A stretch of 64,000 nucleotides of DNA from Vibrio stylophorae (GTDB lineage Bacteria > Pseudomonadota > Gammaproteobacteria > Enterobacterales > Vibrionaceae), in contig NZ_CAKLDI010000002.1 of NCBI RefSeq assembly GCF_921293875.1, forward strand, positions 1 to 64,000, given 5' to 3'. This document shows positions 18,888 to 27,895 of this stretch, piece by piece (position 1 is the stretch's first letter; each line of letters starts with the position of its first letter). Position numbers and translations under genes: made by a program. Under the pieces are notes generated by a model, which ran no database searches, was not told the origin of the DNA, and was given only the letters and a program-made list of their open reading frames with translations.

Positions 18888-20312
18888 ATGCTGCGTTGGT
18901 GCTGTTTATGTTTGATATTTTTTTCATGGCCGAGCCTTGCCGCGGCTGATGGGGTGCTGCCAGATTTCACCCAAACCAATACAGGCTATCTCTGCCTTTT
19001 TCTCTTTATTACGGCTTATATCTTTGTCATGGGCGAAGAGTACTTTGATATGCGCAAATCAAAGCCTGTACTGCTCGCTGCGGGGTTGATTTGGTTATTG
19101 GTGGGCGCGCTTTATGCCAATGCTGGCTATTCAGATATTGCGCAAGATGCGATTCGCCATAATTTGCTGGAATATGCAGAGCTGATGCTCTTTTTGCTGG
19201 TGGCGATGACCTATATCAACGCCATGGAGGAGCGGCGCTTGTTTGATCTGCTGCGTGCTTGGCTGGTCAGTCGTGGTTTTAATCTGCGCTCGTTGTTTTG
19301 GATCACTGGGATCCTCTCATTTGTTATATCACCTATTGCAGATAACCTCACCACCGCATTATTAATGTGTACCGTGGTGCTTAAAGTGGCAGGAGATGAC
19401 ACGCGTTTTATCAATTTAGCGTGCATTAACATTGTGGTGGCAGCCAATGCTGGCGGTGCATTTAGCCCCTTTGGCGACATTACCACCTTGATGGTGTGGC
19501 AAGCGGGCATCGTCCATTTTCAAGAGTTCTTTGCGCTGATCATTCCAGCGCTTGCTAATTATTTAATTCCGGCTTTGGTGATGTCCTATTTTGTTCCGAA
19601 AAAGCAGCCCAAAGCTGTCGATGAATTTATTGAGCTCAAACGCGGTGGACGCCGTATTGTGGTGTTATTTTTGCTGACCATCGCAACCGCTGTGGGCTTT
19701 CATGCATGGCTGCACTTTCCACCTGTCATTGGCATGATGATGGGACTGGCCTATTTGCAGCTCTTTGGTTATTTCCTTCGCTTTACCTTGCCGCGTTCGC
19801 TCGCTAAAAAACGTGCCATTGCTGAGGCAAATCATGATGATGCAGCGCTACGCCGGTTGGGAAATGTGGTGCCCTTTGATGTCTTTAGCCGGGTGTCGCG
19901 CGCCGAGTGGGATACCTTGTTGTTCTTTTACGGCGTGGTGATGAGTGTCGGTGGCTTGAGCCTCTTGGGCTATTTGTCGGCGGCCTCTGATTTAATGTAT
20001 CACCAATGGAATGCCTCTGCGGCTAATATTTCCATGGGCATCCTCTCTGCCATTGTCGATAACATTCCGGTGATGTTTGCAGTGCTGACCATGAATCCAG
20101 AGATGAGCCATGGACAATGGTTACTCATAACCTTAACTGCAGGTGTGGGGGGCAGTTTGTTATCCATCGGCTCTGCTGCGGGTGTTGCCCTTATGGGGCA
20201 TGCGCGAGGTCAATATACCTTTTTTGGTCATTTACGTTGGACACCTGTAATTGCTTTGGGTTATGCCGTCAGTATTTGGTTACACTTTTGGGTCAATCCG
20301 CACCTTTTTTAG
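18888..20312 (+). CDS. nhaD: Na+/H+ antiporter NhaD
   Basis: A 474-residue inner-membrane antiporter of the NhaD branch of the ion-transporter superfamily, which expels Na+ or Li+ at alkaline pH. I chose ATG 18888 because it follows GAGGGTGG. The N-terminus is a cleavable-looking hydrophobic segment ending SLAAADG. Family motifs include SPIADNLTTALLM near 150, ANAGGAFSPFGDITTLMVW near 190 and IVDNIPVMFAVL near 390. NhaD is common in Vibrio and halotolerant bacteria, in keeping with a saline habitat. No terminator hairpin is visible after it. Confidence 0.95.
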   Translation: MLRWCCLCLIFFSWPSLAAADGVLPDFTQTNTGYLCLFLFITAYIFVMGEEYFDMRKSKPVLLAAGLIWLLVGALYANAGYSDIAQDAIRHNLLEYAELMLFLLVAMTYINAMEERRLFDLLRAWLVSRGFNLRSLFWITGILSFVISPIADNLTTALLMCTVVLKVAGDDTRFINLACINIVVAANAGGAFSPFGDITTLMVWQAGIVHFQEFFALIIPALANYLIPALVMSYFVPKKQPKAVDEFIELKRGGRRIVVLFLLTIATAVGFHAWLHFPPVIGMMMGLAYLQLFGYFLRFTLPRSLAKKRAIAEANHDDAALRRLGNVVPFDVFSRVSRAEWDTLLFFYGVVMSVGGLSLLGYLSAASDLMYHQWNASAANISMGILSAIVDNIPVMFAVLTMNPEMSHGQWLLITLTAGVGGSLLSIGSAAGVALMGHARGQYTFFGHLRWTPVIALGYAVSIWLHFWVNPHLF

Positions 20313-20689
20313 CGCATTTGATCACAGCTTGTGTCTAAATTTCGCACAACATACGTATAAGTCGCCATCATGAGCGCTGTAAATTTAAGAAATGTTGCTT
20401 TTTTGAGTCGATCTTGATCGTAAGGTTACATATTCAGGGTGATTTGTTTGCAATTACTGATAATGTTCTGAACTGGTCAATCCATTAGCAATGGTGTATA
20501 CCTTTGAACCTTGCTGTTGTGATTTTACCGTCACTTAAAGTGACTGATTAAGCAACGTTTAGCCTGAGGTTAGAAAGTTACTCGGCTCGGTTTGATAAAC
20601 AATAAAACAAAGCGTCTTTATGTTGCGCGATAGAGCGTTTAAAACCGATTTGAGTGATATCAATATATCGTCAGAAAAGAGAACTCACG
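20313..20689. other. Intergenic region upstream of the TetR-like gene
   Basis: 377 bases with no gene. It contains the 15-bp palindrome listed separately at 20530. Confidence 0.5.
20530..20544. promoter_or_regulatory. 15-bp palindrome GTCACTTAAAGTGAC (possible operator)
   Basis: A perfect 7+1+7 palindrome 146 bases upstream of the TetR-like gene. TetR proteins usually bind such sites near their own promoter. Assignment is inference. Confidence 0.4.
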
Positions 20690-21151
20690 ATGCCAAAACG
20701 TAGTAAAGAAGATACAGAGATTACCATCCAGACCATTATGGATGCGGTGAGTGATCAGTTATTACGACTTGGGTATGACAAAATGTCATACACCACATTG
20801 AGCCAACAAACTGGAATTTCTAGAACGGGGATCAGTCATCATTTTCCGAAAAAGCAGGATTTTGTTCGCGCATTAGATGGCCGTATTTTTGAAATCTTTG
20901 CTTCTCATCTTGAATTAGAACAAGACAAACAAGCTTTTATCGATAGCTGGTTGAAAGCTTTAGATAATCACGACTTTCTTGCTGTTCTGCGTATGTTGTT
21001 TTTCCATATTTCAAGTGCACGTGAAGCGCATGAACTGGCCTCTGGCGGTATCGAACGCTTATTTGAGATGTTCTGTGGTAAATATGGTGAAGAAAATCGC
21101 CACGACCTTGAATGGCTACTTGGTGTGTCATTGTTGCGCATGTCAAAATAA
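20690..21151 (+). CDS. TetR-family transcriptional regulator
   Basis: A 153-residue protein. Residues 10-60 form a TetR helix-turn-helix (MSYTTLSQQTGISRTGISHH), with ISHHFPKKQDFVRAL as the recognition end. The ligand domain is short for the family (usually about 190 residues in all), though the stop looks natural and is followed by a terminator. I chose ATG 20690 (MPKRSKED) behind AAAGAGA rather than the ATG at 20654. Target and ligand unknown; it may regulate itself or the nearby nhaD. Confidence 0.85.
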   Translation: MPKRSKEDTEITIQTIMDAVSDQLLRLGYDKMSYTTLSQQTGISRTGISHHFPKKQDFVRALDGRIFEIFASHLELEQDKQAFIDSWLKALDNHDFLAVLRMLFFHISSAREAHELASGGIERLFEMFCGKYGEENRHDLEWLLGVSLLRMSK

Positions 21152-21175
21152 TCGATAGCGATTTAGAACGAAGAA

Positions 21176-21200
21176 AAAAAGCCACATGATGTGGCTTTTT
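21176..21200. terminator. Terminator after the TetR-like gene
   Basis: Stem AAAAAGCCACA/TGTGGCTTTTT with a 3-base loop, symmetrical enough to work both ways between convergent genes. Confidence 0.85.
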
Positions 21201-21273
21201 CTTTATCTGTTCAATGGATCATGGATTGCATTGCTTTTTAAGATATCCATGAATTCTTGTGTCTGATAAATAT

Positions 21274-21579
21274 TTAATCTCGAGCTTGCTGACATTGCCA
21301 GCAAATATCAAAAGAGGGATCGTTGGTTTCATTACAGTGCTTGCAAAGCCAATCGATAGTGTTTTTGACTTGGGTGGCTGATGCAATGATCGCTTTTGTT
21401 TTTTCTTCATCATTGTCATGAAGAATCCATATTTCAGGCCAGGCATCAAACGCCGAAATTTCACCAATGACACCGGGTGCAAACTCATTTTTCATAAATA
21501 TCTCGATGCCCTGCGCTTCGATGATATTTTTTATATTGTGCACAATGAATATATTTTCATGGGTATATATTTTTTTCAT
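21274..21579 (-). CDS. DUF2007 protein with C-terminal zinc ribbon
   Basis: A 101-residue protein. Residues 1-65 match the DUF2007 pattern (MKKIYTHENIFIVHNIKNII, then an EIWI segment), a ferredoxin-like fold called a putative signal-transducing domain. Residues 78-98 hold CKHCNETNDPSFDICWQC, a CxxC-CxxC zinc ribbon. Many gammaproteobacteria carry one copy; its role is not known. The gene is flanked by AT-rich DNA. Confidence 0.85.
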   Translation of the reverse strand: MKKIYTHENIFIVHNIKNIIEAQGIEIFMKNEFAPGVIGEISAFDAWPEIWILHDNDEEKTKAIIASATQVKNTIDWLCKHCNETNDPSFDICWQCQQARD

Positions 21580-22302
21580 AGCAAACCTGCGTCATCAGGG
21601 GGTAAACATCAGTCATTGCATCCTGTGACATCTGGCCATTAGAGATTGAATGAATGGCTGGATTGGTGCCTCAATGAACGCTTTACACTGTAAACATGCT
21701 CGCTGATATCTGTTTTTTCACATTACGCCAATTGGCTTGATGCTCAAGTGTTATCCATGTGCGCGATTGCATTATTAAGATGACGTCTCAGATTCGAGTC
21801 TGTGTTTTTACTTCGGCTCAGCAATTTCGCGGCATTGTTATCGTTCCTATTGGCTCAGGATAGCCGCGCTAGATTCAGGCTGTTAGTTTGGCATTTTCAG
21901 TGGCGACCTTGAATGAGCTTTGATGAGATATTAAGACGGTTTTAGCTATTGAATCAGTTCATTAAGGAATCACGCAATCAAGCGGTTGAATGCGATCACA
22001 ATGTTGAATAGGACGTTCGCTATGCCATTTACACCACTTTGTTTAGAACCGGCATTGGTTGCTAAAGGGGCAAGGCGTTTATCAGCGAGGATATGGCTTG
22101 AATTTGAGACCATACAAATAGTTTATTTTGAGTCATTTATAAGTACTGATAGTTGAATGCTTCTCACAATAAATTTATAAATTTGGTGCGCTTGTGTTTA
22201 ATTGTGAGCAGAACGTTAAATTATCGTGCTGTGATAGTGGCGTTTTGACCGTTAGTATCTAATGATGTCAACTTAAATTGAACAGCTATGCAAGGATGGC
22301 AT
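21580..22302. other. Long AT-rich intergenic region
   Basis: About 720 bases without a supported gene. The longest plausible small frame begins at 22021 (43 codons) and lacks a ribosome site. No RNA gene, hairpin or repeat stands out. It may be the decayed remains of an older gene. Confidence 0.45.
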
Positions 22303-22797
22303 ATGGAAAAGTTGAGTTCGATTCACCGTATTTTAATAGTTGGCCTGCTTGGTGTTGCGCTGGGTGTGATCGCATACATGATTATTGCGCTAAGTGGCAG
22401 TATCTATCATAGCAGTCATGTTTTTTATATTATTGCACCGATTAGTTACCTCTTGGCTTGTTTATTTAGTGCTGATGACACGATGATCCGTGATGGTGAA
22501 CAGCCTAGAGGCATTTGGCCTGCTTTGGCGGCCATGAGCAATATTATTGCAACTTTTTCTATGTGCTATATCGTTTGGGCGAACTGGACGGTGCCTTTTA
22601 TCAATATCGGGGTCTATGCACTTGCTGCCACAGCAAGTGGACTTATGATGATATCTTTCATTTTATTAGAAATAAATGCAGAGAGTGCACTGTCAAATAA
22701 TTCAAATACAGCTGATTCAGAAGTTGAATATGAAACAATTCTTGATGTGATTTTGCCTGAAAAAACACATTCGGAAAAAGAGAGTGTCGAAATTTAA
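22303..22797 (+). CDS. Hypothetical four-helix membrane protein
   Basis: A 164-residue protein with four hydrophobic segments (about 9-30, 38-55, 70-92 and 98-120) and an acidic cytoplasmic tail of 45 residues. I chose ATG 22303 because AAGGA lies 7 bases before it; an earlier in-frame ATG at 22288 has none. It is followed after 32 bases by another orphan gene, so they are probably cotranscribed. No family recognised. Confidence 0.65.
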   Translation: MEKLSSIHRILIVGLLGVALGVIAYMIIALSGSIYHSSHVFYIIAPISYLLACLFSADDTMIRDGEQPRGIWPALAAMSNIIATFSMCYIVWANWTVPFINIGVYALAATASGLMMISFILLEINAESALSNNSNTADSEVEYETILDVILPEKTHSEKESVEI

Positions 22798-22829
22798 CAG
22801 TTGCTTTTTATAAAAAGTGAGGTGATATC

Positions 22830-23567
22830 ATGCTTGCCAAATTGAAAATTATTTCATTAATTATCTTTTTTATCGGTTCTGTATGTGGGGCTGGGTATTA
22901 TTCATATCAGTATGGTTTACGCGAAGTTGTAGCGAAAGAAAAACAAGTTGCACAATTAGATGATGAGGTTTTGGCGCTTATACAAAGAAGCAGTAAATGT
23001 GAAAAGCAAATTGAACAACTATCCAACCAAAGTACTTCTGTAGCAAAAATCATTGAGCAAGTGACCAGTGAAAACACTGAGTTGAAGAAGCAACTCGATG
23101 TAGCATCGAATCGGGTGTTGGTACTAGAACAACAGGCGGGTATTCGTGATGAGCAAAAAGCGTTAACAAAAAAATATGCTAAGTTAGTGCCTCAAGAATA
23201 CAAGGGTGTTGAATTCAGTGTCAGAGAGTGCGTAAAGGAATCATCTCGGGTCGACTGTAGTGTGATTTTAAAAGCGATTGATGGCGATACTAAAATAAGT
23301 ATTCGTACTGAGTCTTTGATATATGATAATTTGGGTAATTCTAAAAATATGTTGTCATATACGTCGAGTGCTGGTGTTGTTCATGATGCTGATAGATGTT
23401 ATCAGACATTTGATTTAATTGAAGGTGTGAATACTCCATATATATTTTCATTTAAATCACCCAGTAATGATATGATAGGTGTTTCTGCTCTAAAATTAGA
23501 ATTTGCAACAAGTTGTTATGGTGGCTCAGATAAGGTATTAACTTTCAAAAATATCGCATTTAGATGA
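22830..23567 (+). CDS. Hypothetical membrane-anchored coiled-coil protein
   Basis: A 245-residue protein: a hydrophobic anchor at 5-25, a coiled coil at about 33-110, and a C-terminal globular part of about 125 residues with four or five cysteines (near 133, 141, 189 and 228) and beta-rich sequence, probably periplasmic. It follows GTGAGGTGATATC. Low GC like its upstream partner. I do not recognise the family. Confidence 0.65.
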   Translation: MLAKLKIISLIIFFIGSVCGAGYYSYQYGLREVVAKEKQVAQLDDEVLALIQRSSKCEKQIEQLSNQSTSVAKIIEQVTSENTELKKQLDVASNRVLVLEQQAGIRDEQKALTKKYAKLVPQEYKGVEFSVRECVKESSRVDCSVILKAIDGDTKISIRTESLIYDNLGNSKNMLSYTSSAGVVHDADRCYQTFDLIEGVNTPYIFSFKSPSNDMIGVSALKLEFATSCYGGSDKVLTFKNIAFR

Positions 23568-23777
23568 GATTTATTCCGTTCAAAATATTTATTGAAGGTG
23601 AGATATTTTTTATATCTAAATTGTTATTATTTAATACAGTAGACTTCTGGCGTGTGGCGATTTACACATCACTTACTGGCATTTTCTCTAGCCTGCTTGG
23701 CTGTCATCGTGAAAAAGATAGGGTATCATCCTGCGCATCAAGGCGTGATACGCCATGCGTAATAAGGAAAATGAGAA

Positions 23778-24179
23778 ATGGCCAAAGTAATTGATAAGCT
23801 CGCTTGGCTCGCGATTGAAGATCATAAAGTGCTTTGTGTGCGCTCCTATGGCAAAGATCTTTTTTATATGCCAGGTGGAAAGCGCGAAGCGGGTGAGTCT
23901 GACACGCAAGCGCTCGTACGTGAAATCAACGAAGAGCTATCGGTGGATTTGGCACCAAATAGCCTATCTCTCTATGGTGTCTTTGAAGCGCCAGCAGATG
24001 GCAAAGCGGCGGATATTACGGTCAAAGCGACCTGTTATTTCGCCTCATTTGAGGGTGAGCTGGCAGCGGCTTCTGAAATTGAAGAGCTCGCATGGCTTGG
24101 ATATGCCGATCTACCGCACTGCTCTGCTGTGGTTAAACTGCTTTTTGAGCAGCTATATGTGCAGGGTCTGATTAAATAA
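23778..24179 (+). CDS. Nudix hydrolase
   Basis: A 133-residue Nudix protein that would hydrolyse a nucleoside diphosphate linked to another group. The Nudix box GX5EX7REUXEE is present in full: GGKREAGES followed by VREINEEL, about residues 33-55. The ATG lies behind AAATGAGAA. Small Nudix proteins cannot be assigned a substrate from sequence. It converges on talB with a shared terminator. Confidence 0.92.
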   Translation: MAKVIDKLAWLAIEDHKVLCVRSYGKDLFYMPGGKREAGESDTQALVREINEELSVDLAPNSLSLYGVFEAPADGKAADITVKATCYFASFEGELAAASEIEELAWLGYADLPHCSAVVKLLFEQLYVQGLIK

Positions 24180-24240
24180 GACGTGATTGGTTGGTGAAGC
24201 TTGTTGCTGTGACACCTGATAGCGCATTGAAACCAATAAA

Positions 24241-24269
24241 AAAGCTGGCATTAAGCCAGCTTTTTTTGT
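24241..24269. terminator. Terminator between Nudix gene and talB
   Basis: Stem AAAGCTGGC/GCCAGCTTT around ATTAA, with a long T run on the plus strand and As upstream, so it can serve both convergent genes. Confidence 0.88.
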
Positions 24270-24339
24270 CTTTGCGCAATTGCGTTGCTATGTCACCTAG
24301 GTTCTAGGTTCTTAGCATCCAATCAAGGTAGCAAATGCC

Positions 24340-25290
24340 TTATGCCAATTTGCTTTGGATAAGGGTTTCTAGTTTACCTTGGTCGATAGCAAAGTTACGG
24401 ATCCCTTCCGCTAGTTTCTCAACCGCCATAGCATCTTGGTTGTGCTCCCACAAAAACTCAGCTTCGGTCATTGCCGCTGGTTTGTCTTGCAGCTCAGTGC
24501 TTGGTGCGAGTTTTAGTTCAACTGGCGCTTCAGAAGCTTCAAGCTCAGCAAGTAGCGCTGGGCTAATGGTGAGGCGGTCACAACCGGCAAGCTCAAGAAT
24601 TTCACCTGTGTTACGGAAACTGGCACCCATCACTACAGTGTTATAGCCGTGGGATTTGTAGTAATCGTAGATTTTACTGACTGAAAGTACGCCTGGATCT
24701 TCAGTTGGTTCAAAGCTGCGGCCTTCTTTGGCTTTGTACCAGTCCATAATACGACCGACAAAAGGTGAGATTAAGTAAGCACCTGCTTCGGCGCAAGCAC
24801 GCGCCTGTGCAAAGGAGAAGAGCAGGGTGAGGTTACATTGAATGTTCTCTTTTTCTAGCACTTCAGCGGCGCGAATGCCCTGCCAAGTCGAAGCAATCTT
24901 AATTAAGATGCGATCGCGAGAGATGCCTGCTTCTTCATAAAGCGCAATCAATTGGCGCGCTTTAGCAATGGTTGCTTCGGTATTAAAGGAAAGACGTGCA
25001 TCTACTTCAGTTGAGATACGACCCGGAACTGTGGTCAAAATTTCCTGACCAATGCTCACTGCCAATTTGTCACAGGCAAGGCCACATTGCGCATCGCTGT
25101 TATCTGCATGTGCTTTTGCATAAGCCACAGCTTCATCAATCAGATGAGCATATTGTGGTAGCGCAGAAGCAGCCAAGATCAACGATGGGTTGGTGGTTGC
25201 ATCTTGTGGTTGATAGCGACGAATCGCTTCAATGTCGCCAGTATCAGCAACAACGGTGGTGTATTGGCGCAAAGCTTGTAATTGGTTCAT
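24340..25290 (-). CDS. talB: Transaldolase
   Basis: A 316-residue enzyme of the non-oxidative pentose phosphate pathway that moves a dihydroxyacetone unit from sedoheptulose 7-phosphate to glyceraldehyde 3-phosphate. The Schiff-base lysine is Lys131 in [12 protein letters not shown], and the family marks DATTNPSL and [12 protein letters not shown] are present. Length and sequence match E. coli TalB closely. I chose ATG 25290 ([10 protein letters not shown]) because AGGTGATGGAT precedes it at good spacing; upstream in-frame ATG and GTG sit too close to the ribosome site. A SorC regulator diverges upstream and may control it. Confidence 0.97.
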   Translation of the reverse strand: MNQLQALRQYTTVVADTGDIEAIRRYQPQDATTNPSLILAASALPQYAHLIDEAVAYAKAHADNSDAQCGLACDKLAVSIGQEILTTVPGRISTEVDARLSFNTEATIAKARQLIALYEEAGISRDRILIKIASTWQGIRAAEVLEKENIQCNLTLLFSFAQARACAEAGAYLISPFVGRIMDWYKAKEGRSFEPTEDPGVLSVSKIYDYYKSHGYNTVVMGASFRNTGEILELAGCDRLTISPALLAELEASEAPVELKLAPSTELQDKPAAMTEAEFLWEHNQDAMAVEKLAEGIRNFAIDQGKLETLIQSKLA

Positions 25291-25685
25291 ATCCATCACC
25301 TATATCATTCGGCAATTTGTGGGCGGTCAGGTCAGGCGTCTGATTTGATTTTAGTTTGAACAATTGTAAGACGCGTGAGAATTTGTGTGGCTATATTTAC
25401 GTGAAATGCGGTGATGAACAATCTCTAAGATGCTGTATTTGTACGGTAAAAATCATAACCATATGTTTATTATGTGTTTTATTTGTGTCTTTGTGGTTGG
25501 AGGCGTTACTTTTGCCTGAGCGAATGTTGCATGGAGTGAGAAAATGTGCGGAAAACAAAGGTTTTTGCGGCACAATAGGCGATGAAATTGTGATCCATGA
25601 CGCAGGGAAATTTCCAATTGCGTTAAAGTGACGGAAAAAACACTAAGAAATTGTTCGGTCCTGTGACCATTTGCTCGGAGCTGCC
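25291..25685. other. Divergent regulatory region talB / SorC regulator
   Basis: 395 bases between divergent genes. It should hold both promoters and the SorC operator, but I could not pick out a convincing repeat. A 91-residue frame in it has no supporting signals. Confidence 0.45.
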
Positions 25686-26663
25686 ATGACCCCTGAAGAG
25701 ATTCAAGCTGATACCAACCTGCTGACCCAAATTGCTGTGGCCTATTACCAAGAAGGCGAAACCCAAGAGGCAATTTCTCAGAAATTTCAATTATCTCGCG
25801 CCAAGGTGGGCCGCTTGCTTAAACAAGCGCGCGAGCAAGGCATTGTCGAGATCACCGTCAAATATCACCCCGTTTTCAGCGCCAAGCTTGAGCAGCAACT
25901 GATTGAGCGATTCAAACTCAAGCGCGCATTAATCGCGCTAGACCAAAAAGATCCACAGCAGCAGCGCGAGCAAGTGGCGGCGCTGGCTGCGCATTATCTG
26001 TCAACGCAATTGGGCGAGCAGCAAGTGGTTACCGTGGGGCAGGGGCGCAATGTGGCAGCCGTAGCGCACCATGTAGGGGTTGTAGCCAAGCGTCCTTGCC
26101 AATTTGTATGTGGTATCGGTGGTATTCACCCCGGTGGTAGTCAATACAATGCCGATCATATTTGTCGTCAATTTGCCAAAGTGTACGGCGGTGTCAGTGA
26201 AACGCTTTATGCGCCGGCCTATGCGGAAACCAAAGAGCAAAAGAGCTTATTTATGGCCAATAGCACCATTAAAGATACCCTCGATCGCGCACGTAAAGCG
26301 GACTATGCCCTGATCGGCGTGGGCGATATGAGCGATCAAAGCTATATGGTGGATTTGGGCTGGTTTAGTGCCAAAGAGGTAGTGGATGCGCGCATCTCTC
26401 ACGGCATTGTTGGCGATATCGCCGGTTATGATTTTATCGATGTGCAGGGGCGGGTTGCGCATACCGTGATGAATGGTCGCGTCATTGGCTTATCGGTGGA
26501 GGAGTTTCGCCGAATTCCAGAGGTGATCGCCATTGCCGCCGAGCCAAGTAAGCCCTTAGCACTTCTTGGCGCGCTGCGTACTGGCGCCATTGATGTGCTG
26601 GCCACCAGCGTCACCAATGCGCTGACATTATTAAACCTGACCGACAATATAAGTAGATGCTAA
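25686..26663 (+). CDS. SorC/DeoR-family sugar-phosphate-responsive regulator
   Basis: A 325-residue protein. Residues 10-60 form a helix-turn-helix (QEAISQKFQLSRAKVGRLLK), and 65-320 form the SorC sugar-binding domain with VGQGRNVAAV, a GIGGIHPGG motif and IGVGDM. SorC proteins sense phosphorylated sugars, and the divergent talB suggests a pentose-phosphate or pentitol signal. ATG 25686 follows CGGAG by 5 bases; an in-frame TTG at 25671 is less likely. The stop overlaps the palindrome in front of the YeeE/YedE pair. Confidence 0.9.
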   Translation: MTPEEIQADTNLLTQIAVAYYQEGETQEAISQKFQLSRAKVGRLLKQAREQGIVEITVKYHPVFSAKLEQQLIERFKLKRALIALDQKDPQQQREQVAALAAHYLSTQLGEQQVVTVGQGRNVAAVAHHVGVVAKRPCQFVCGIGGIHPGGSQYNADHICRQFAKVYGGVSETLYAPAYAETKEQKSLFMANSTIKDTLDRARKADYALIGVGDMSDQSYMVDLGWFSAKEVVDARISHGIVGDIAGYDFIDVQGRVAHTVMNGRVIGLSVEEFRRIPEVIAIAAEPSKPLALLGALRTGAIDVLATSVTNALTLLNLTDNISRC

Positions 26664-26682
26664 ATTAGATATTGCTAATTTA
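26661..26682. promoter_or_regulatory. 22-bp AT-rich palindrome before the YeeE/YedE pair
   Basis: TAAATTAG and CTAATTTA are perfect inverted repeats separated by 6 bases. The right arm overlaps a possible -35 (TTGCTA) upstream of GTTAGACT. ArsR-family persulfide sensors (BigR, YgaV, SqrR types) bind AT-rich dyads of this form in front of such transporters. The identity of the regulator is inference; none is adjacent. Confidence 0.5.
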
Positions 26683-26725
26683 AATGCCTTTGTTAGACTG
26701 AAAAAAACAACAAAGGAGTGGCTCG

Positions 26726-27130
26726 ATGCTCAATTCAATGATTCAAGGCCTTGCAGGCGGTGTGCTGCTGGGTTTATCTGCCGCACTATTGATGCTGGCG
26801 CTTGGTAAAACCGCAGGGATCAGCGGTATTGTACGTGGCGCGCTGGGTGCCATCTCATGGCGCTGGTTCTTTCTTGCGGGCTTATTGATTGCCGGTGGGA
26901 TCGCCCATTACGCACTGGGTGTTGAAGTGCAATATCCATCCGTACCACTTTGGTATGCACTACTGGCGGGCGGTTTGGTCGGTGTTGGTACACGCCTTGC
27001 CAACGGTTGTACCAGTGGCCATGGCATTATCGGTTTAAGCCGATTGTCCCTGCGCTCCATGGTCGCAACGGTCACCTTTATGGGCGTCGCCATTGTTGTG
27101 GTTACCATTCGTTTTCATGGAGGCTGGTAA
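26726..27130 (+). CDS. YeeE/YedE-family transporter, first half
   Basis: A 134-residue membrane protein with four hydrophobic segments and the family core [14 protein letters not shown] near 95-108, whose cysteine is typical of thiosulfate or sulfur-compound permeases. It is one of two half-length proteins that together match a full-length YeeE. AAAGGAG precedes the ATG. The partner starts 2 bases after its stop. Confidence 0.9.
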   Translation: MLNSMIQGLAGGVLLGLSAALLMLALGKTAGISGIVRGALGAISWRWFFLAGLLIAGGIAHYALGVEVQYPSVPLWYALLAGGLVGVGTRLANGCTSGHGIIGLSRLSLRSMVATVTFMGVAIVVVTIRFHGGW

Positions 27131-27131
27131 G

Positions 27132-27566
27132 ATGAAACAGTTGATTGCATTGCTGAGCGGTTTGTTATTTGGCGCGGGTATGGTGGTTTCACAAATGGTG
27201 GATCCACAAAAAGTGACCGGATTTTTAGACCTATTTGGCGCTTGGGATCCGCAGCTTGCCTTTGTGATGGCAGGCGCTATTGCCACCTTTATGCCCATTT
27301 ACCACTGGCTAATTAAGCCAAGATCGCATGCCCTGCTCGGTGATGAGATGCCGCAATTTAGCCAAGGTAAAGTCACACCAAGTTTGCTGGTGGGCTCAGC
27401 GCTCTTTGGCCTTGGCTGGGGGATGCTTGGCATTTGTCCGGGGCCTGCAGTAACGGCATTTTCGTTTCACTCACCCGTGCTCTATTTGTTTGTTGTCGGG
27501 ATGATTGCCGCAATGTGGCTCCCAAGTGCTTGGTTTCAAAAGCGTCGCTGCCCAATGAAATCATAA
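27132..27566 (+). CDS. YeeE/YedE-family transporter, second half
   Basis: A 144-residue membrane protein (DUF6691-type partner) with segments at about 4-24, 38-58, 78-98 and 110-130 and the motif LGICPGPAVT near 100. I chose ATG 27132 (MKQLIALLSG), two bases after the previous stop, with GGAGGCTGGTAAG upstream. The pair probably imports a reduced sulfur compound or exports a toxic one; studies of similar pairs link them to sulfide stress. Confidence 0.9.
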   Translation: MKQLIALLSGLLFGAGMVVSQMVDPQKVTGFLDLFGAWDPQLAFVMAGAIATFMPIYHWLIKPRSHALLGDEMPQFSQGKVTPSLLVGSALFGLGWGMLGICPGPAVTAFSFHSPVLYLFVVGMIAAMWLPSAWFQKRRCPMKS

Positions 27567-27673
27567 GCCTTGCTCTTACCCTTCTCTTAGTATGGGGGAG
27601 GAGAGAAGTTTTGATTTGGCCCTTACATATTGGGTTTGGCTGGGGAATGTCAATATTGGGTCAACTGCGGTGA

Positions 27674-27715
27674 AAAATGGTGCGGACGTGATTGCGGACG
27701 CACCATTTTGCGTTT
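27674..27715 (+). terminator. Possible terminator after the YeeE/YedE pair
   Basis: An 11-bp perfect inverted repeat AAAATGGTGCG/CGCACCATTTT with a 14-base loop, followed by GCGTTTTA. The stem is strong but the T run is interrupted. Confidence 0.5.
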
Positions 27716-27895
27716 TACCAGCCCTGTTGCGCTGCTGCTTTCGACAGGTGGAACAAGTTTGATGCGAAGGCCATCGATTGCATATGAATTTTGCTAAGGT
27801 GCATGTGAGCAGCGCTGATCAAAAAGCAAAGCAGATGTTAAGCGGAGCAACATTTATCTCACTGATATCCACCCAGCCAAAGCAAGGAGCGGCAC

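Noticed and set aside
22021-22155. 43-codon frame in the long AT-rich gap
   Set aside because: Too short, no ribosome site and no recognisable product.
25356-25631. 91-residue plus-strand frame between talB and the SorC gene
   Set aside because: No Shine-Dalgarno and Cys-rich random-looking sequence; the region is a divergent promoter.
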